This document shows, in pieces, positions 50,911 through 61,314 of a stretch of DNA of 64,000 nucleotides. Numbering within the stretch: position 1 is the first letter of the stretch; every line of letters starts with the position of its first letter. The notes below the pieces were generated by a model that worked only from the letters and a program-made list of their open reading frames with translations, did no database searches and was not told where the DNA came from. The translations under genes and the position numbers were made by a program. Source of the stretch: Saprospiraceae bacterium. GTDB lineage: Bacteria; Bacteroidota; Bacteroidia; Chitinophagales; Saprospiraceae. Location: contig BQJU01000001.1 of the NCBI GenBank assembly GCA_021604865.1, forward strand, positions 1 through 64,000, in the 5' to 3' direction.

Positions 50911-52542
50911 TTATTTTGTACTGTTAGAAGAAGTAACCTTGAATATACTCAACACCTTTTGTCCTTTTACACTCAGATTAAGATGCATGTCTTTCGTAAA
51001 CGGATCTCTACCATTCCGATATGCTTCCCGCCAATCATTCCAATACCGATAATTAGTGATATAATAATCTGCCTTAAACCGGTCTTTTGTTAGGAAAATC
51101 CGCTTTTGTTGCGCTTTAGCCAGCAAAAAATAATTGGGCCAGACCGGACCTTCTCCAAAATCCACAAAAATGCTATCTCGTTGATCACTGGCCAATAAGG
51201 CTTCAAACCCTTGCTTGTAAGAAAGCCCCCAGTAATCGATTTCATAATTGCCAAATGCTTTGTCATCTGCCAGTTCATTGAAATAAACATATTGCATAGG
51301 ATGCATGTATACCATATCCCAGGCGACCTTTCCGAGAAAAAGGCCGCTGATGACCCAAAAGCTGAAGCGAAGAACCATTTGTCGCCCCATTGCAGTAGAT
51401 AGCCATTGTTGCCAAAAGGAACGAAAACCAACCAGCGCCAACATTAATAAAGCCGGATAAATGAAAAACAAATGCCGCCATCCATCATAAAGCACGGCGC
51501 GTTTGATGATCACAGCCAGCAGCGGGACAACGATTAGACTTAATAAAACCAGATCGGTTTGCTGGTCGACACTGCGGTAAATTTTTTGCTTTTGAAAGAG
51601 GTTTTCACCAGTGGAATAAATCGTTTTTGCGAAAGCAACTAGGAAAAAGAACAGATAAATCAACGGAATACTGATCACCATCCACCAAAGGGGATAATAC
51701 ATGGGCAATTCAGTGGATTTAACCCAGCCCCCCTGGAATAAGATATTGCCTTCCCAATTGAATTTAGCCATGTGTGTAAAGGCTTGGCCCATTTGATAAA
51801 GCGGTTGGCTCCACAATGTTGGCCAAAAAGCCGTAGCAAATAGGAACGCCAACAACGGGAATACCATCACCATCAGGCTATTCTTCATTAGTGTTTTTTG
51901 GTGTAAACCTTCATTCACCCAATCCAAGATTAAAAAAAACAAAGTGAGTGCTACCAATGCCAGGCCCGTAATGCGCATACTAATGGCCAGGCCACAAGCC
52001 AAAGCATGCAGCACCAATAAGGGCCAGGATTTTTGCTTAAGTAACTGCAAAAGTGTCCATGAAGCCAGCAGGTATAAGCAGAGCATGGGGATATCCTTTG
52101 GATTGAAAAAGGAATGGCCAAAGATTCGGGGGCTCAAAATCAGACATAGCGATCCCAGTAAAGCCCATCGCCAGTCGCCAAACCTAAATTTCCCTAATTG
52201 ATAAAAAATAAAGGTCGCTAACCAGAAGAGTATAAAAGTCATGCGATGTCGCAGCAACATTTTTTCCCGGTAATCATTGGGCGAAAGCCACTGCTCCAGG
52301 AAATAAGCCGTCGTTGTGAAAATCGGGCCATGGTAGCGATTATCGTAATCCAGGAGATTGCGTTTTTCTATTTGTTCTTCAGAAAAAGGAAACCATTCAT
52401 TGATGTGTTGAGCGACAATAAAACCATAACTTCTTTGGGAATCTTCATCGTAGGATATGCCATAATCAGGCACAAGCTTCATCCCCAATAAAAAGAAGCC
52501 GGTAAAAAAGAGGAAGGTTACAATTTGGGCAGAATGCTTCAT
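50911..52542 (-). CDS. GT39/ArnT-like integral membrane glycosyltransferase
   Basis: 543 residues with about nine to eleven transmembrane helices. The first periplasmic loop has SYDEDSQRSYG, matching the acidic motif of PMT/ArnT-type (GT-C) enzymes that use lipid-linked sugars. A soluble C-terminal domain of about 130 residues (WNDWREAYRNGRDPFTKDM near the end) is probably outside. It sits next to a sugar-1-phosphate nucleotidyltransferase gene, with nine bases between them, so the pair probably acts in envelope glycan modification. The acceptor is unknown. Confidence 0.8.
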   Translation of the reverse strand: MKHSAQIVTFLFFTGFFLLGMKLVPDYGISYDEDSQRSYGFIVAQHINEWFPFSEEQIEKRNLLDYDNRYHGPIFTTTAYFLEQWLSPNDYREKMLLRHRMTFILFWLATFIFYQLGKFRFGDWRWALLGSLCLILSPRIFGHSFFNPKDIPMLCLYLLASWTLLQLLKQKSWPLLVLHALACGLAISMRITGLALVALTLFFLILDWVNEGLHQKTLMKNSLMVMVFPLLAFLFATAFWPTLWSQPLYQMGQAFTHMAKFNWEGNILFQGGWVKSTELPMYYPLWWMVISIPLIYLFFFLVAFAKTIYSTGENLFQKQKIYRSVDQQTDLVLLSLIVVPLLAVIIKRAVLYDGWRHLFFIYPALLMLALVGFRSFWQQWLSTAMGRQMVLRFSFWVISGLFLGKVAWDMVYMHPMQYVYFNELADDKAFGNYEIDYWGLSYKQGFEALLASDQRDSIFVDFGEGPVWPNYFLLAKAQQKRIFLTKDRFKADYYITNYRYWNDWREAYRNGRDPFTKDMHLNLSVKGQKVLSIFKVTSSNSTK

Positions 52543-52551
52543 TACAAAGCA

Positions 52552-53559
52552 TTATTCCTTTGGCAGGCTAAAGTCAATTTCCGTGTTATCACCAATATTT
52601 AGACTGTGGCGTAGGCCGGTTATGGATGTATCATTACCCACTACTGATTTTTGAAGGATAACTTCTTTGATAGAGGTAAAATTACCAATGATGGATTCTT
52701 TGAGAATGGCATTCTGAATTATTACATTATTACCTATCGTGACGTGGGGGCCGATGATAGAATTGCTGATGCTACAATTCTGACCGATACTGACAGGGTG
52801 AATGATGATGGAATTGTAGTGAGATGCCAATTCATTAGACGCATAACCTTCCCGATCCAAAAAATAGGCATTGGTTTCAAGCAAGACCTCTTTTTTTGCA
52901 CAATCAAACCAGTTGTCGACGGTGATGGTATCAAAAACAATTCCTTTTTCTAGCAGACGCATCAGGGCATCGGTCAGGGGAAATTCCCCTATGGAGCGGA
53001 TATTCCGGCTAATGTTGAATTCCAGTGCATTGACCAATGCAGCGACTTCTTTGATTTTATAAATCCCGACCATTGCCAAGTCGGACTTTGGTATTTTCGG
53101 TTTTTCTACCACTTTGACAACCCGCCCCTCTTTGTCGAGTTCTACGACTCCAAAATCGCGCGGATCACTTACTTTTTTGACCCCCAAAAAAGAATTTGGA
53201 TGATCAACAATACTACGCATATTTACATCGATAATCGCATCGCCAAAAAATATGAAAATCTCGTCGGCATCCTTAAAATGTTCGCGAGCCACCCAGATGG
53301 CGTGGGCTGAGCCAAGTCTTTCTTCTTGATTGACAAATACTTTATTTAATTCTGGATAGGTAGCTTCAACATAATGTTTGATCTTTTCACCAAGATAACC
53401 AATGATAAATATAAAGTCGTAAATGCCTGCATCTACCAATTTATCAATGATGAAGGAAATAATAGGTTTGCCAGCCACGGGGATGAGCGGCTTAGGTTGT
53501 GTGTAAGTAAGTGGACGAAGCCGGGTGCCGGCACCCGCTACGGGGATGATTGCCTTCAT
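52552..53559 (-). CDS. Sugar-1-phosphate nucleotidyltransferase with left-handed beta-helix domain
   Basis: 335 residues. The N-terminal Rossmann-like domain carries GAGTRLRPLTYTQPKPLIPV and NQEERLGSAHAIW. The C-terminal third has hexapeptide-type repeats (IGPHVTIGNNVIIQNAI, IIGNFTSIKEVIL), the order found in RmlA-type glucose-1-phosphate thymidylyltransferases of the long class. It activates a sugar-1-phosphate with dTTP or UTP. It is translated just ahead of the GT39-like gene. Confidence 0.9.
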   Translation of the reverse strand: MKAIIPVAGAGTRLRPLTYTQPKPLIPVAGKPIISFIIDKLVDAGIYDFIFIIGYLGEKIKHYVEATYPELNKVFVNQEERLGSAHAIWVAREHFKDADEIFIFFGDAIIDVNMRSIVDHPNSFLGVKKVSDPRDFGVVELDKEGRVVKVVEKPKIPKSDLAMVGIYKIKEVAALVNALEFNISRNIRSIGEFPLTDALMRLLEKGIVFDTITVDNWFDCAKKEVLLETNAYFLDREGYASNELASHYNSIIIHPVSIGQNCSISNSIIGPHVTIGNNVIIQNAILKESIIGNFTSIKEVILQKSVVGNDTSITGLRHSLNIGDNTEIDFSLPKE

Positions 53560-53611
53560 AAATAGTAATATTCAGAAAGATGGTAAGGTAAATATATTTT
53601 CAGGAATGGCC

Positions 53612-53640
53612 AAAAAAAAGCCCCGCCCGAAGGCGAAGCC
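53612..53640 (-). terminator. Intrinsic terminator on the minus strand
   Basis: Read on the minus strand, GGCTTCGCC TTCG GGCGGGGC forms an 8-bp stem (two G-T pairs) with a TTCG loop and runs into eight T. It probably ends the efflux operon transcript about 270 bases after its last gene and insulates the nucleotidyltransferase gene. Confidence 0.75.
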
Positions 53641-53666
53641 GAATGTAGTTCAATTAACATGACTTT

Positions 53667-53824
53667 TAGAGTATGTTTAAAATTTTACCGAACTGATAGT
53701 CAGGAGATAATGGTTCTGAGGAAGAATTAGCGAAGGAGTTTATCGGGATAAGTGACTAAGCTAATTTGAAGTCAGGTTCATTATATACTGGTTATCAGGA
53801 GAATAAAATTTAAACATACTCTTA
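53667..53824. repeat. MITE-like element with 20-bp inverted ends (copy E, diverged)
   Basis: TAGAGTATGTTTAAAATTTT at the left faces AAAATTTAAACATACTCTTA at the right with one indel, around about 115 bases. The GAGTATGTTT tip matches the GAGNNTGTTT tip of the shorter copies, though the GGAGG is replaced by AAAA. It occupies most of the 349-base gap at 53560-53908; the remainder holds the terminator and no gene. Confidence 0.65.
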
Positions 53825-53908
53825 TATTTCTTTGATAAAAATAGGATTTAGGAAGCAGCCCCCATACCTTCAGACAATAGAGTCTTGAGGCAAAATCTAC
53901 CTCTTTTC

Positions 53909-56900
53909 TCAATCCTGGGTCCCCAACTCTAGGTCCCTTCTCTCCACCGTAAATAATTTATACAACAAAGGTACCAGCAACAAAACAAAGGTAGTGGAGG
54001 TCAATAATCCTCCGATAATGGTCCAGCCCATCGGTGCCCAAAGCGATCCACCATTGAGGGTCAAGGGTAAAAGCCCTAGGATAGTGGTTAAAGTAGTCGC
54101 CACAATAGGTACAAAACGGACCTCTCCGGCTTTCAAAGCAGCCGCCGCAACACTTAGCCCCTCATCCATCATTTTATTGGCATAATCCACCAACACAATG
54201 GAGTTGTTAATGGCAATTCCAATCAAACTGGTCAAACCAATAAAGGCAGTAAAAGAAAATGGGATGCCCGTAATAAAAAGTGCAAGTACCGACCCGATGA
54301 TCGCCAATGGTAAAGCCGAGAAGATGATCAATGGCTGGATGAATGATTTGAATTGAATAATCAATACCCCCAAAATAAGCAGTAGCGCCATCAAAGAGGC
54401 TATACCCATGCCGCCAAAGGATTCATTCCGATTTTCCAGGTCCCCTTTAAATACATAATTATAACCTTCGGCCCATTCTATCTGGTCAAGCTGTACCTGT
54501 ACGGCTTGAATGACATCATCCAGATTATATCCTTTTTCAAGATCGGCCAATACAGTAGCTGTCCGCTGATTATCCAAATGAGAAATACGACTGGGAGCTT
54601 CAGAAAACTCGATGTCAGCCAACTGCTTTAGAGGAATAAAACGGCCCGACAATGATTTTACCGTAATTTTATCAAAATCCTCCAAACGAAATGTTTCTGT
54701 GAAATCATAACGCATCACAATATTGTACTCTTCGGCATCAGCATCACGGAACTTGCCAATTGGTGCTCCATTTACAAAACTGCGAATGGTTTGATCAAGG
54801 GTATGAATGGGGATGCCTAACATCATGGCTTTGTCCCGGTTGATCTTAAAATAAAGGTCCGTACTATTGGTCCGCAATGGATTTTCTACATTGATTGCTC
54901 CTGTTGTAGTAGCTACAATATTTTCCACTTGTCGGGCATATTGCTGAAGCTGATCCAGGTTATCACCATTGATTTTGATCGCAACCGGTGCTTCAGAAGG
55001 CGGCCCCTGAACAAATTCGCGTACGTTAATTCTTGCATTCGGATAATCCGCAAATTTGTCACGCAACTCATCAAGCAATTCGTAAAATTCAGCTACCTTA
55101 TATTCTTTCAGCACCACAAATATTTCTCCGAAAGCATTGGAATAATTAGTTGAAGCTATATTGTAATAGATGCGTGGATTGCCATGACCTACATTCGAGG
55201 CATAATATTTCACAGCCTCCGTGCTATCCAGTACTCCTTCCACATACCTCACTACGTCGTCGGTAGCATCCAGGTTGCTGCCATTGGGCAGGTCAATGGT
55301 AATCCTGAATTGAGGTTTTTCAGCTTTGGGAAAAAAGCTAAAGCCGACCAATGGAAAGAGTAACAATGACCCAATCAAGCTGAGTATTGCCATAGAAAGG
55401 ACGAGGAATTTATGGTTTAAAACCCAATTCAATACCTGCCGATAAGGTCCTTCCACAAATTTGTTGATCTTGCGGAATAGATAGGTGGGTTTAGGTTTGG
55501 CTTTCTGTGGATCCTTCAACACCCGGCTGGCGACAAAAGGCGTCAAAGTAATAGCGACCAGCAACGAGGCCGAAAGGGTAGCAATGACCGTAACCGGGAG
55601 CGCCTTAATAAATGCACCCGTAGTATCAGACATCATTACAATAGGAATGAAAGCCAATATTGTGGTTAAGGTAGCGCTGGTAATAGGGGCAATCAATTGC
55701 TGCGTGCCTTCAATTGCTGCTTCCTTACGGGAATACCCCATAGCCAGATAGCGCTCAATATTTTCGATAATGGCAATAGAGTTATCTACTAACAAACCTA
55801 AGGCCACCACCAGCCCGGCAATAGACATCTGTTGCAATGCAAAGCCATTTTGTCCTACCACCCATAACCCAATGAGAATGGAAAGAGGGATAGCCATCAT
55901 CACGATACTGGAGGAACGAACCCCCAGCAATAAAAAAATAATCACGCCCACAAGTACGATCCCCTGCAACAAATTGCTAATAAACCCACTCACACGGTCT
56001 TCTACGCCCAATGATTGATCAAAAACATATTCGAGGTGAATGTCCTGGCCAAAATCCATCGTTGACAAGCGCTCCTTTACCGGATTGGCAATATCAAAAA
56101 TGTTAAATCCGTCTTTCTGCTGAAGGGTAATAAAAATGCTCTTTTCTCCATTAAACCGAGCCAGCCACCTTTCATCTTCGTAATCTTCATAAACAGCTGC
56201 TATGTTTTTCAGGTAGATGAGTTTACCCTGCACAGAGCCGACAACCGTATTTTTAATCTCCTCCAGGTTGTCATAATCCCCGGAGGTTTTGACGTTGAAC
56301 AAACGATTGGAAACTTTTACGGCACCACCCGGGATATTAGCATTATTGCTTTGAATGGCCCGTTGGATATCCTCCAAAGAAATATTCATTTCCGTCATCT
56401 TCACAGGATCAAGGGCCAGCCGAATCTCTCGCTCTGGGTAGGCTTGAATTTCAACTTTTCGAACACCATTCACTTTCTCCATCTCCTTTTTAACCCTTTC
56501 TGCTTCTTCCTTAATGACCCAAAAGGGAGCCTCTTCAGATACCAGGGCTATCTGGAAAATGGAAACAGTATTGGTAGAAATGCGCAACACATCCAGATCG
56601 TAAAGCTCCGAAGGAAGTTCATTGCGGACACCATTAACCTGACGTTGTACTTCGTCGTATTTTTCATCGGGGTCAACACCAAAGAAAAACTCCACTTCAG
56701 TTACAGCCACACCATCACGTATGACGGTGCTGATTTCTTTGATGTCGTCCAGTTCCTTGATCGACTCTTCAATGATATCGACCACCTGACTTTCTATATC
56801 TTCAGGATTAGCCCCTGGATAAACGGCTACAACCAGGACATTGGCAATGTCAAGCGCAGGGTCTTCCCGCTGGGGCATAGCGAAAAAAGAAGCCAAACCC

Positions 56901-56971
56901 ATAATCAGCAACAAGACAAAAGCCGTTAAGGTAAATTGATAATTTTCTATAGATAACTTTGGAATATTCAT
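53909..56971 (-). CDS. RND-family efflux transporter (inner membrane)
   Basis: 1020 residues with twelve predicted transmembrane helices and two large periplasmic loops in the AcrB/HAE1 arrangement. TM4 has GLLVDNSIAIIENIER: the first proton-relay Asp is kept but the second is Asn. TM10 has IAINNSIVLVDYA, where AcrB has the relay Lys. These changes are common in Bacteroidota members. It pumps amphiphilic compounds using the proton gradient, with the upstream adaptor and outer-membrane channel. Three bases separate it from the adaptor gene. Confidence 0.95.
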   Translation of the reverse strand: MNIPKLSIENYQFTLTAFVLLLIMGLASFFAMPQREDPALDIANVLVVAVYPGANPEDIESQVVDIIEESIKELDDIKEISTVIRDGVAVTEVEFFFGVDPDEKYDEVQRQVNGVRNELPSELYDLDVLRISTNTVSIFQIALVSEEAPFWVIKEEAERVKKEMEKVNGVRKVEIQAYPEREIRLALDPVKMTEMNISLEDIQRAIQSNNANIPGGAVKVSNRLFNVKTSGDYDNLEEIKNTVVGSVQGKLIYLKNIAAVYEDYEDERWLARFNGEKSIFITLQQKDGFNIFDIANPVKERLSTMDFGQDIHLEYVFDQSLGVEDRVSGFISNLLQGIVLVGVIIFLLLGVRSSSIVMMAIPLSILIGLWVVGQNGFALQQMSIAGLVVALGLLVDNSIAIIENIERYLAMGYSRKEAAIEGTQQLIAPITSATLTTILAFIPIVMMSDTTGAFIKALPVTVIATLSASLLVAITLTPFVASRVLKDPQKAKPKPTYLFRKINKFVEGPYRQVLNWVLNHKFLVLSMAILSLIGSLLLFPLVGFSFFPKAEKPQFRITIDLPNGSNLDATDDVVRYVEGVLDSTEAVKYYASNVGHGNPRIYYNIASTNYSNAFGEIFVVLKEYKVAEFYELLDELRDKFADYPNARINVREFVQGPPSEAPVAIKINGDNLDQLQQYARQVENIVATTTGAINVENPLRTNSTDLYFKINRDKAMMLGIPIHTLDQTIRSFVNGAPIGKFRDADAEEYNIVMRYDFTETFRLEDFDKITVKSLSGRFIPLKQLADIEFSEAPSRISHLDNQRTATVLADLEKGYNLDDVIQAVQVQLDQIEWAEGYNYVFKGDLENRNESFGGMGIASLMALLLILGVLIIQFKSFIQPLIIFSALPLAIIGSVLALFITGIPFSFTAFIGLTSLIGIAINNSIVLVDYANKMMDEGLSVAAAALKAGEVRFVPIVATTLTTILGLLPLTLNGGSLWAPMGWTIIGGLLTSTTFVLLLVPLLYKLFTVERRDLELGTQD

Positions 56972-56974
56972 GGC

Positions 56975-58108
56975 CTATTTGTTTTGACTGATGCTTACAG
57001 ATTGATTGGCATCCAGATAGCCTACACCACTGATAATAACTTCATCGCTGGGTTTCAATCCTTTATTTACTAAAAGGTAATCCCCTTCAATTTTTTTAAT
57101 CGAGACACTTGTTTTATTGGCTTTACCATTACTAAGGACAAAAACTTCACCAAGTTGCCCATGAGCACTATAGAGTGCATTGACAGGTATTCTCATTAAT
57201 GATTCCCTGGATTGGGTGAATATATTTACCCGGCCGATAAAACCGGAAAGCAATTTTTTGCCTTCAGATAAAACCTCAATTTCTACTTCATAAGTGCCTG
57301 TATAGGGATCGGCCGTACTGGCAACTTCCTTTACAATACCCTGAAATTTATGCTGCGGATAAGCATCGAATAGAATTTCTGCTTTGTCTTCCAGATTCAG
57401 GTGAATAATGTCTTTATCGGTGATATTGACCCGGATTATCTGGGCTTTGTCTTTTGATCCGAAAACGATTACCGGCGTTCCTGGGCCCACCAATTCATTG
57501 ACTTCTACCAATTTTTTGAATATTGTTCCTGTAGAAGGAGCAACAATAGTTGAATATTTTAGATTGAAATTGGCCACTTCTACATTCTGTTTGCTAAAAG
57601 CCAATCCTTTTTTGGCTGCTTCCAGTTGATTGCGGGTGTTTTTGAGCTGGATTTCTGCATTTTCAAGTTGCTCTAACGTGGCTACACTATCCTGGTACAA
57701 TCCTTTGGCATTTTGATAATCTCGTTCCGCCAATTGTAGCGCCAGTTTGGCACTCTCTACGTTAATGGCGGATTGATCCTGACCGATATCGGCCTGTTGA
57801 ACTTGTGCATTGATCTCATCCATCGCCAGTTTGGCCAACAGTTGGCCTTTGCTTACAGTCTGTCCTTCCCGTACGTAAATGGCTTTGACGATGCCGCCGG
57901 TTTTAAAACTCAACTTAGCCTCTTCTTTCGAGGATAATTTACCAGTAGCAAAAATGATTTGCTGATGCTCCACCTGTTCCACTTGCACGGTTTCTACACG
58001 GCGATCGTTGACTATAGAGGTGGTATTTTCAGGCTGCTTATCTGCATCTCCGCACGCTACAAGGCCTAATAAAAGTGCGGCAGAAATTATATTTTTTAGC
58101 GTTTTCAT
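56975..58108 (-). CDS. RND efflux periplasmic adaptor (membrane fusion lipoprotein)
   Basis: 377 residues. Lipoprotein signal LLLGLVACGDA with the lipidated Cys at residue 19. A biotinyl/lipoyl-like hairpin (LSFKTGGIVKAIYVREGQTV, TIVAPSTGTIFKKLVEVNEL) flanks a coiled coil (about 110-180) and is followed by beta-barrel and membrane-proximal domains. It links the RND pump to the TolC-like channel. Middle gene of the operon, 27 bases after the channel gene. Confidence 0.95.
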   Translation of the reverse strand: MKTLKNIISAALLLGLVACGDADKQPENTTSIVNDRRVETVQVEQVEHQQIIFATGKLSSKEEAKLSFKTGGIVKAIYVREGQTVSKGQLLAKLAMDEINAQVQQADIGQDQSAINVESAKLALQLAERDYQNAKGLYQDSVATLEQLENAEIQLKNTRNQLEAAKKGLAFSKQNVEVANFNLKYSTIVAPSTGTIFKKLVEVNELVGPGTPVIVFGSKDKAQIIRVNITDKDIIHLNLEDKAEILFDAYPQHKFQGIVKEVASTADPYTGTYEVEIEVLSEGKKLLSGFIGRVNIFTQSRESLMRIPVNALYSAHGQLGEVFVLSNGKANKTSVSIKKIEGDYLLVNKGLKPSDEVIISGVGYLDANQSVSISQNK

Positions 58109-58135
58109 GATTCGTTATTTAACATTAAAAGTCAA

Positions 58136-59521
58136 TTACTTTTTATTACCGATAGCACGCTCAAATTCCGCCAACTTAAAGGCGTAATCGTAGCGAGCAA
58201 TGATTTGCTTTTGCCCGGCATTGGTCAATTGGGTACGGGCATCTGTAAGTTCTACCAGATTGGCTTGACCCTGGCTAAACTTTTTGTCCACCAGGCGATA
58301 GGCTTTTTCGGCAGCAGCAATCTCGGCAGTGGCACTTTCGATCTGTTGTAGTCCAGCTTCGAGGTTGTAGTAAGCACTGGTCACCTGCAATCCGATTTGC
58401 TGGTGTAGTTGCTCTTTTTGCTTTTCCAACTCCAATCGTTCGATTTTTGCCTGCTGGACTTTGGCCCCATGGGTAGGATCAAATAAATTCCAACTCATCA
58501 CAATTGAACCCATCGCAAAATCATCATCCTTTCCAAAGGAATATTGGGTGCCCTGAAAACCGTAATCAGCAACCAGGTTGATAGTGGGCAGATAGTTGTT
58601 TTTTTTGAGCTGCACATTATTGTCGGCTACAGAGAGGTAATAGTTAAGTTGTTGCAACTCCACTCTGCCTTGGTGGGCTTGCTGGCGTGCAGCATCGGGA
58701 GAAAGCACAACCTTTGTTACGGCCTCATTTTCCATCAATTCAATGGGAGTATCGTAATTTCTGTTGAGTAAGAAGTTGAAATAGGCTTCCGCTACTTTGA
58801 CATTTTTTCTGGCTTCTGCCAATTGTTGCTCCACCTCCTCAAGCTGTGCAGCCGCAGCATAAACCACATCTAATGTTACTTTGTTGTTGCGATGCAGGCT
58901 CTCACTTGTGCGTAGGTTTTCTTTGACCAAGAGAAGGGTATTGGCAAACAATTCGTGAGCCTGGTATGCTTTGGCATAATTGAAATAGGCTTTTTTGACT
59001 TCCAGCACCAATTCTTGCTGGTATACCTCAACAGAGATTTTTTCTGCCTCCGCCCTATTTTGTTGAATGCGGTGGTTTTGGAGAATGGCTGTGTTGAAAA
59101 CCGGCATAACTACCCGCACTTTGGTTTCCTGCTCTGTAGGTCGTAGGAATTTGATGCGCTCATTTTCGATTTGTTGATATTCTGGAACCACCGGATAATC
59201 GGGATTGGCCTCCTGGTTGAGGTTATTGATGAGGTTGAGGTTTTGATACACTGGATTCATCAAATCACCGATAGGAATATCAAAAGATCGTCCTCCCTGA
59301 GCTACCGAAAATCTAGCCTCCAAAGACAACTTCGGAAAAAACATGCCTTTTGCTTCTCTTAATACGGCAAGGCTTTTTTCGTAGGATAAATTTTTCTGCT
59401 GGAGAGATATGTTGTTTTCCAGAGCCGTTTGTAGGTATTGGTCCAGAACATTTTGCCCGTGCCCGGGAAACATGCCTATAAAACCAAAACATAGCAATAG
59501 TAGGGTGATCAATTTTTTCAT
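58136..59521 (-). CDS. TolC-family outer-membrane efflux protein
   Basis: 461 residues from ATG at 59521, which starts the signal peptide MKKLITLLLLCFGFIGMF; upstream frame to 59704 lacks a signal. It has the duplicated coiled-coil/beta-barrel pattern of OEP proteins (repeats around NFAKAYQAHELF-like helices and VDKKFSQGQANLVELTDART). It is the outer-membrane channel of the efflux operon and its first gene. No local TetR or MarR regulator is encoded beside it. Confidence 0.93.
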   Translation of the reverse strand: MKKLITLLLLCFGFIGMFPGHGQNVLDQYLQTALENNISLQQKNLSYEKSLAVLREAKGMFFPKLSLEARFSVAQGGRSFDIPIGDLMNPVYQNLNLINNLNQEANPDYPVVPEYQQIENERIKFLRPTEQETKVRVVMPVFNTAILQNHRIQQNRAEAEKISVEVYQQELVLEVKKAYFNYAKAYQAHELFANTLLLVKENLRTSESLHRNNKVTLDVVYAAAAQLEEVEQQLAEARKNVKVAEAYFNFLLNRNYDTPIELMENEAVTKVVLSPDAARQQAHQGRVELQQLNYYLSVADNNVQLKKNNYLPTINLVADYGFQGTQYSFGKDDDFAMGSIVMSWNLFDPTHGAKVQQAKIERLELEKQKEQLHQQIGLQVTSAYYNLEAGLQQIESATAEIAAAEKAYRLVDKKFSQGQANLVELTDARTQLTNAGQKQIIARYDYAFKLAEFERAIGNKK

Positions 59522-59806
59522 GGTCTTTTTTTCCTTTTTTATACAAACCTCCTTAAAAAGAAAGTGTCTCGCTTGTCGCTCAGGATGAATTGTCAATTGA
59601 TAAGTTTGAATCGTAATATTCCTGGGTTTAATCGGGTTCAAAAAAAGGCTTTCTTGAGCATAGATTCGTCCGAAATTGGCACCAGGGGAAAGTTGGACGT
59701 CCAATCATGGGATTTTTAGACAACTCTTTTATAAACTGATATTGGCGCTTTTTCGTTAATTGATAGTAAACAATACTAGTTTCTCAACAACCAAACACCA
59801 AACCCA

Positions 59807-61273
59807 ATGCATTACAATCTCTACGAGATAAATACCCGTGTCTGGCTTCGTCGTTTTGGCGAACAGGCAACCCTTGATGATGTACCCGATAGTTATTGGC
59901 AATTTTTGGCGGAACAGGGTATGGATTATATTTGGCTGATGGGCATTTGGAAGACCGTTGCAGAGGCGACACAACGCTATGCCTTTTCCGAAGATTTGAT
60001 ACGTGAATACCGCGCATCATTAAATGCTTGGCAACCCAAAGATGTAATTGGGTCACCCTATGCCATTGACTGTTATGAACCCGATGTGATGGTTGGCAAT
60101 TGGGATCAGTTGGCCCGCTTGCGCAAAAAGTTAAAAAAATTGGGCATGCGATTGATTTTGGATTTTGTTCCTAATCACTTTAATGCCGAAAGCAGTCTGA
60201 TCAAAAAACATCCAGCGGTTTTTTTGAATGGCAGTGAAAAAGACTTGGTGACCCAGTCGGATACTTATTATCGCCCTCTGGGCAACAATCAGATATTCGC
60301 CCATGGGAAAGACCCTAATTTTGCAGCCTGGACAGACACCATTCAGGTTAATTACAACCACCCGGAAGCACGGGCCTTCATGCGGCAACAAATCGCCAGA
60401 CTAGCGGATGTCTGTGACGGTATACGTTGTGATATGGCCATGCTTCCGCTCAATAGTGTTTTTGCAAGAACCTGGCCTCAGCATCAGGCACAGGGCACAC
60501 AGGAATTTTGGCCCCAAGCCATTAATGAAATAAAAGAGACCAATCCGGATTTCCTCTTCATTGCGGAAGCTTACTGGGACTTGGAATGGGAATTGCAGCA
60601 GCAAGGTTTTGACTATACTTATGATAAACGCCTTCTGGATCGCCTGAAAGAAGCCCACCCCATCCCTATTCGGGATCACCTGCGTGCTGATCTGGATTTT
60701 CAGAGCCGATCAGTGCGGTTTTTGGAAAACCACGATGAAGAAAGGATCCTCAGCCGGTTCCACAGCAAACAAGCCGAAGCAATGGCTTTGATAACCTACA
60801 CAATTCCAGGCATGCGGTTTTTCAACTGGGGGCAATGGGAAGGCCGACGCATTCGCCTGCCGGTACAATTGGGGCGCGAACCTGAGGAAACAGGCTGTTT
60901 TTGCGGCGTATCTTCTGACGTGATGCCCGGGCCAATGGATTTTGCCACGAGGCCCTTGTGTCGCTGTACATACGCCTTCTACCAACGCTTGTTAAACATA
61001 CTGAAACAACCGATACTACGCCAGGGAAACTGGACATCCATTTCCATTGCCAATACGCCCGAATCTCTATTCGCCTGGCGTTGGTCTCTGGGCAAAGAAC
61101 ACCGGATCGTTCTGGTCAATTATAGCAATATGGTTAATGCAGGGAAGCTCGACCTTACTGCTTTTACTTCAAAAACAATTATGGATGTTTTAAGTCAGCA
61201 AAGTTGGCCATTTACTAATCATTTCTCCTTCCGGCTTTATCCCTGGCAGGGAGTAATTTTAAAATTAGAATAA
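59807..61273 (+). CDS. GH13-type alpha-glucosidase/amylase-like protein (cytoplasmic)
   Basis: 488 residues without a signal peptide. The four conserved regions of the alpha-amylase clan are present: DFVPNH, GIRCDMAM (nucleophile Asp), FIAEAYW (acid/base Glu) and FLENHDE (transition-state Asp). A small C-terminal beta domain closes the protein (RIVLVNYSNMVNAGKLDL). It probably hydrolyses or transfers alpha-glucosyl units inside the cell. It stands alone, divergent from the efflux operon. Confidence 0.92.
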   Translation: MHYNLYEINTRVWLRRFGEQATLDDVPDSYWQFLAEQGMDYIWLMGIWKTVAEATQRYAFSEDLIREYRASLNAWQPKDVIGSPYAIDCYEPDVMVGNWDQLARLRKKLKKLGMRLILDFVPNHFNAESSLIKKHPAVFLNGSEKDLVTQSDTYYRPLGNNQIFAHGKDPNFAAWTDTIQVNYNHPEARAFMRQQIARLADVCDGIRCDMAMLPLNSVFARTWPQHQAQGTQEFWPQAINEIKETNPDFLFIAEAYWDLEWELQQQGFDYTYDKRLLDRLKEAHPIPIRDHLRADLDFQSRSVRFLENHDEERILSRFHSKQAEAMALITYTIPGMRFFNWGQWEGRRIRLPVQLGREPEETGCFCGVSSDVMPGPMDFATRPLCRCTYAFYQRLLNILKQPILRQGNWTSISIANTPESLFAWRWSLGKEHRIVLVNYSNMVNAGKLDLTAFTSKTIMDVLSQQSWPFTNHFSFRLYPWQGVILKLE

Positions 61274-61281
61274 ACTGTATT

Positions 61282-61296
61282 TGCAACAATGTTGCA
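61282..61296. promoter_or_regulatory. Perfect palindrome TGCAACAATGTTGCA (Fur-family-like box 1)
   Basis: A 7-1-7 perfect palindrome, nine bases after the GH13 stop, and containing the TTG (61292) that can serve as -33 element of the promoter at 61315. The form resembles operators of Fur/Zur-family repressors in Bacteroidota; the regulator is not identified here. Confidence 0.65.
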
Positions 61297-61314
61297 TTTA
61301 AAAATAATTGTGCT

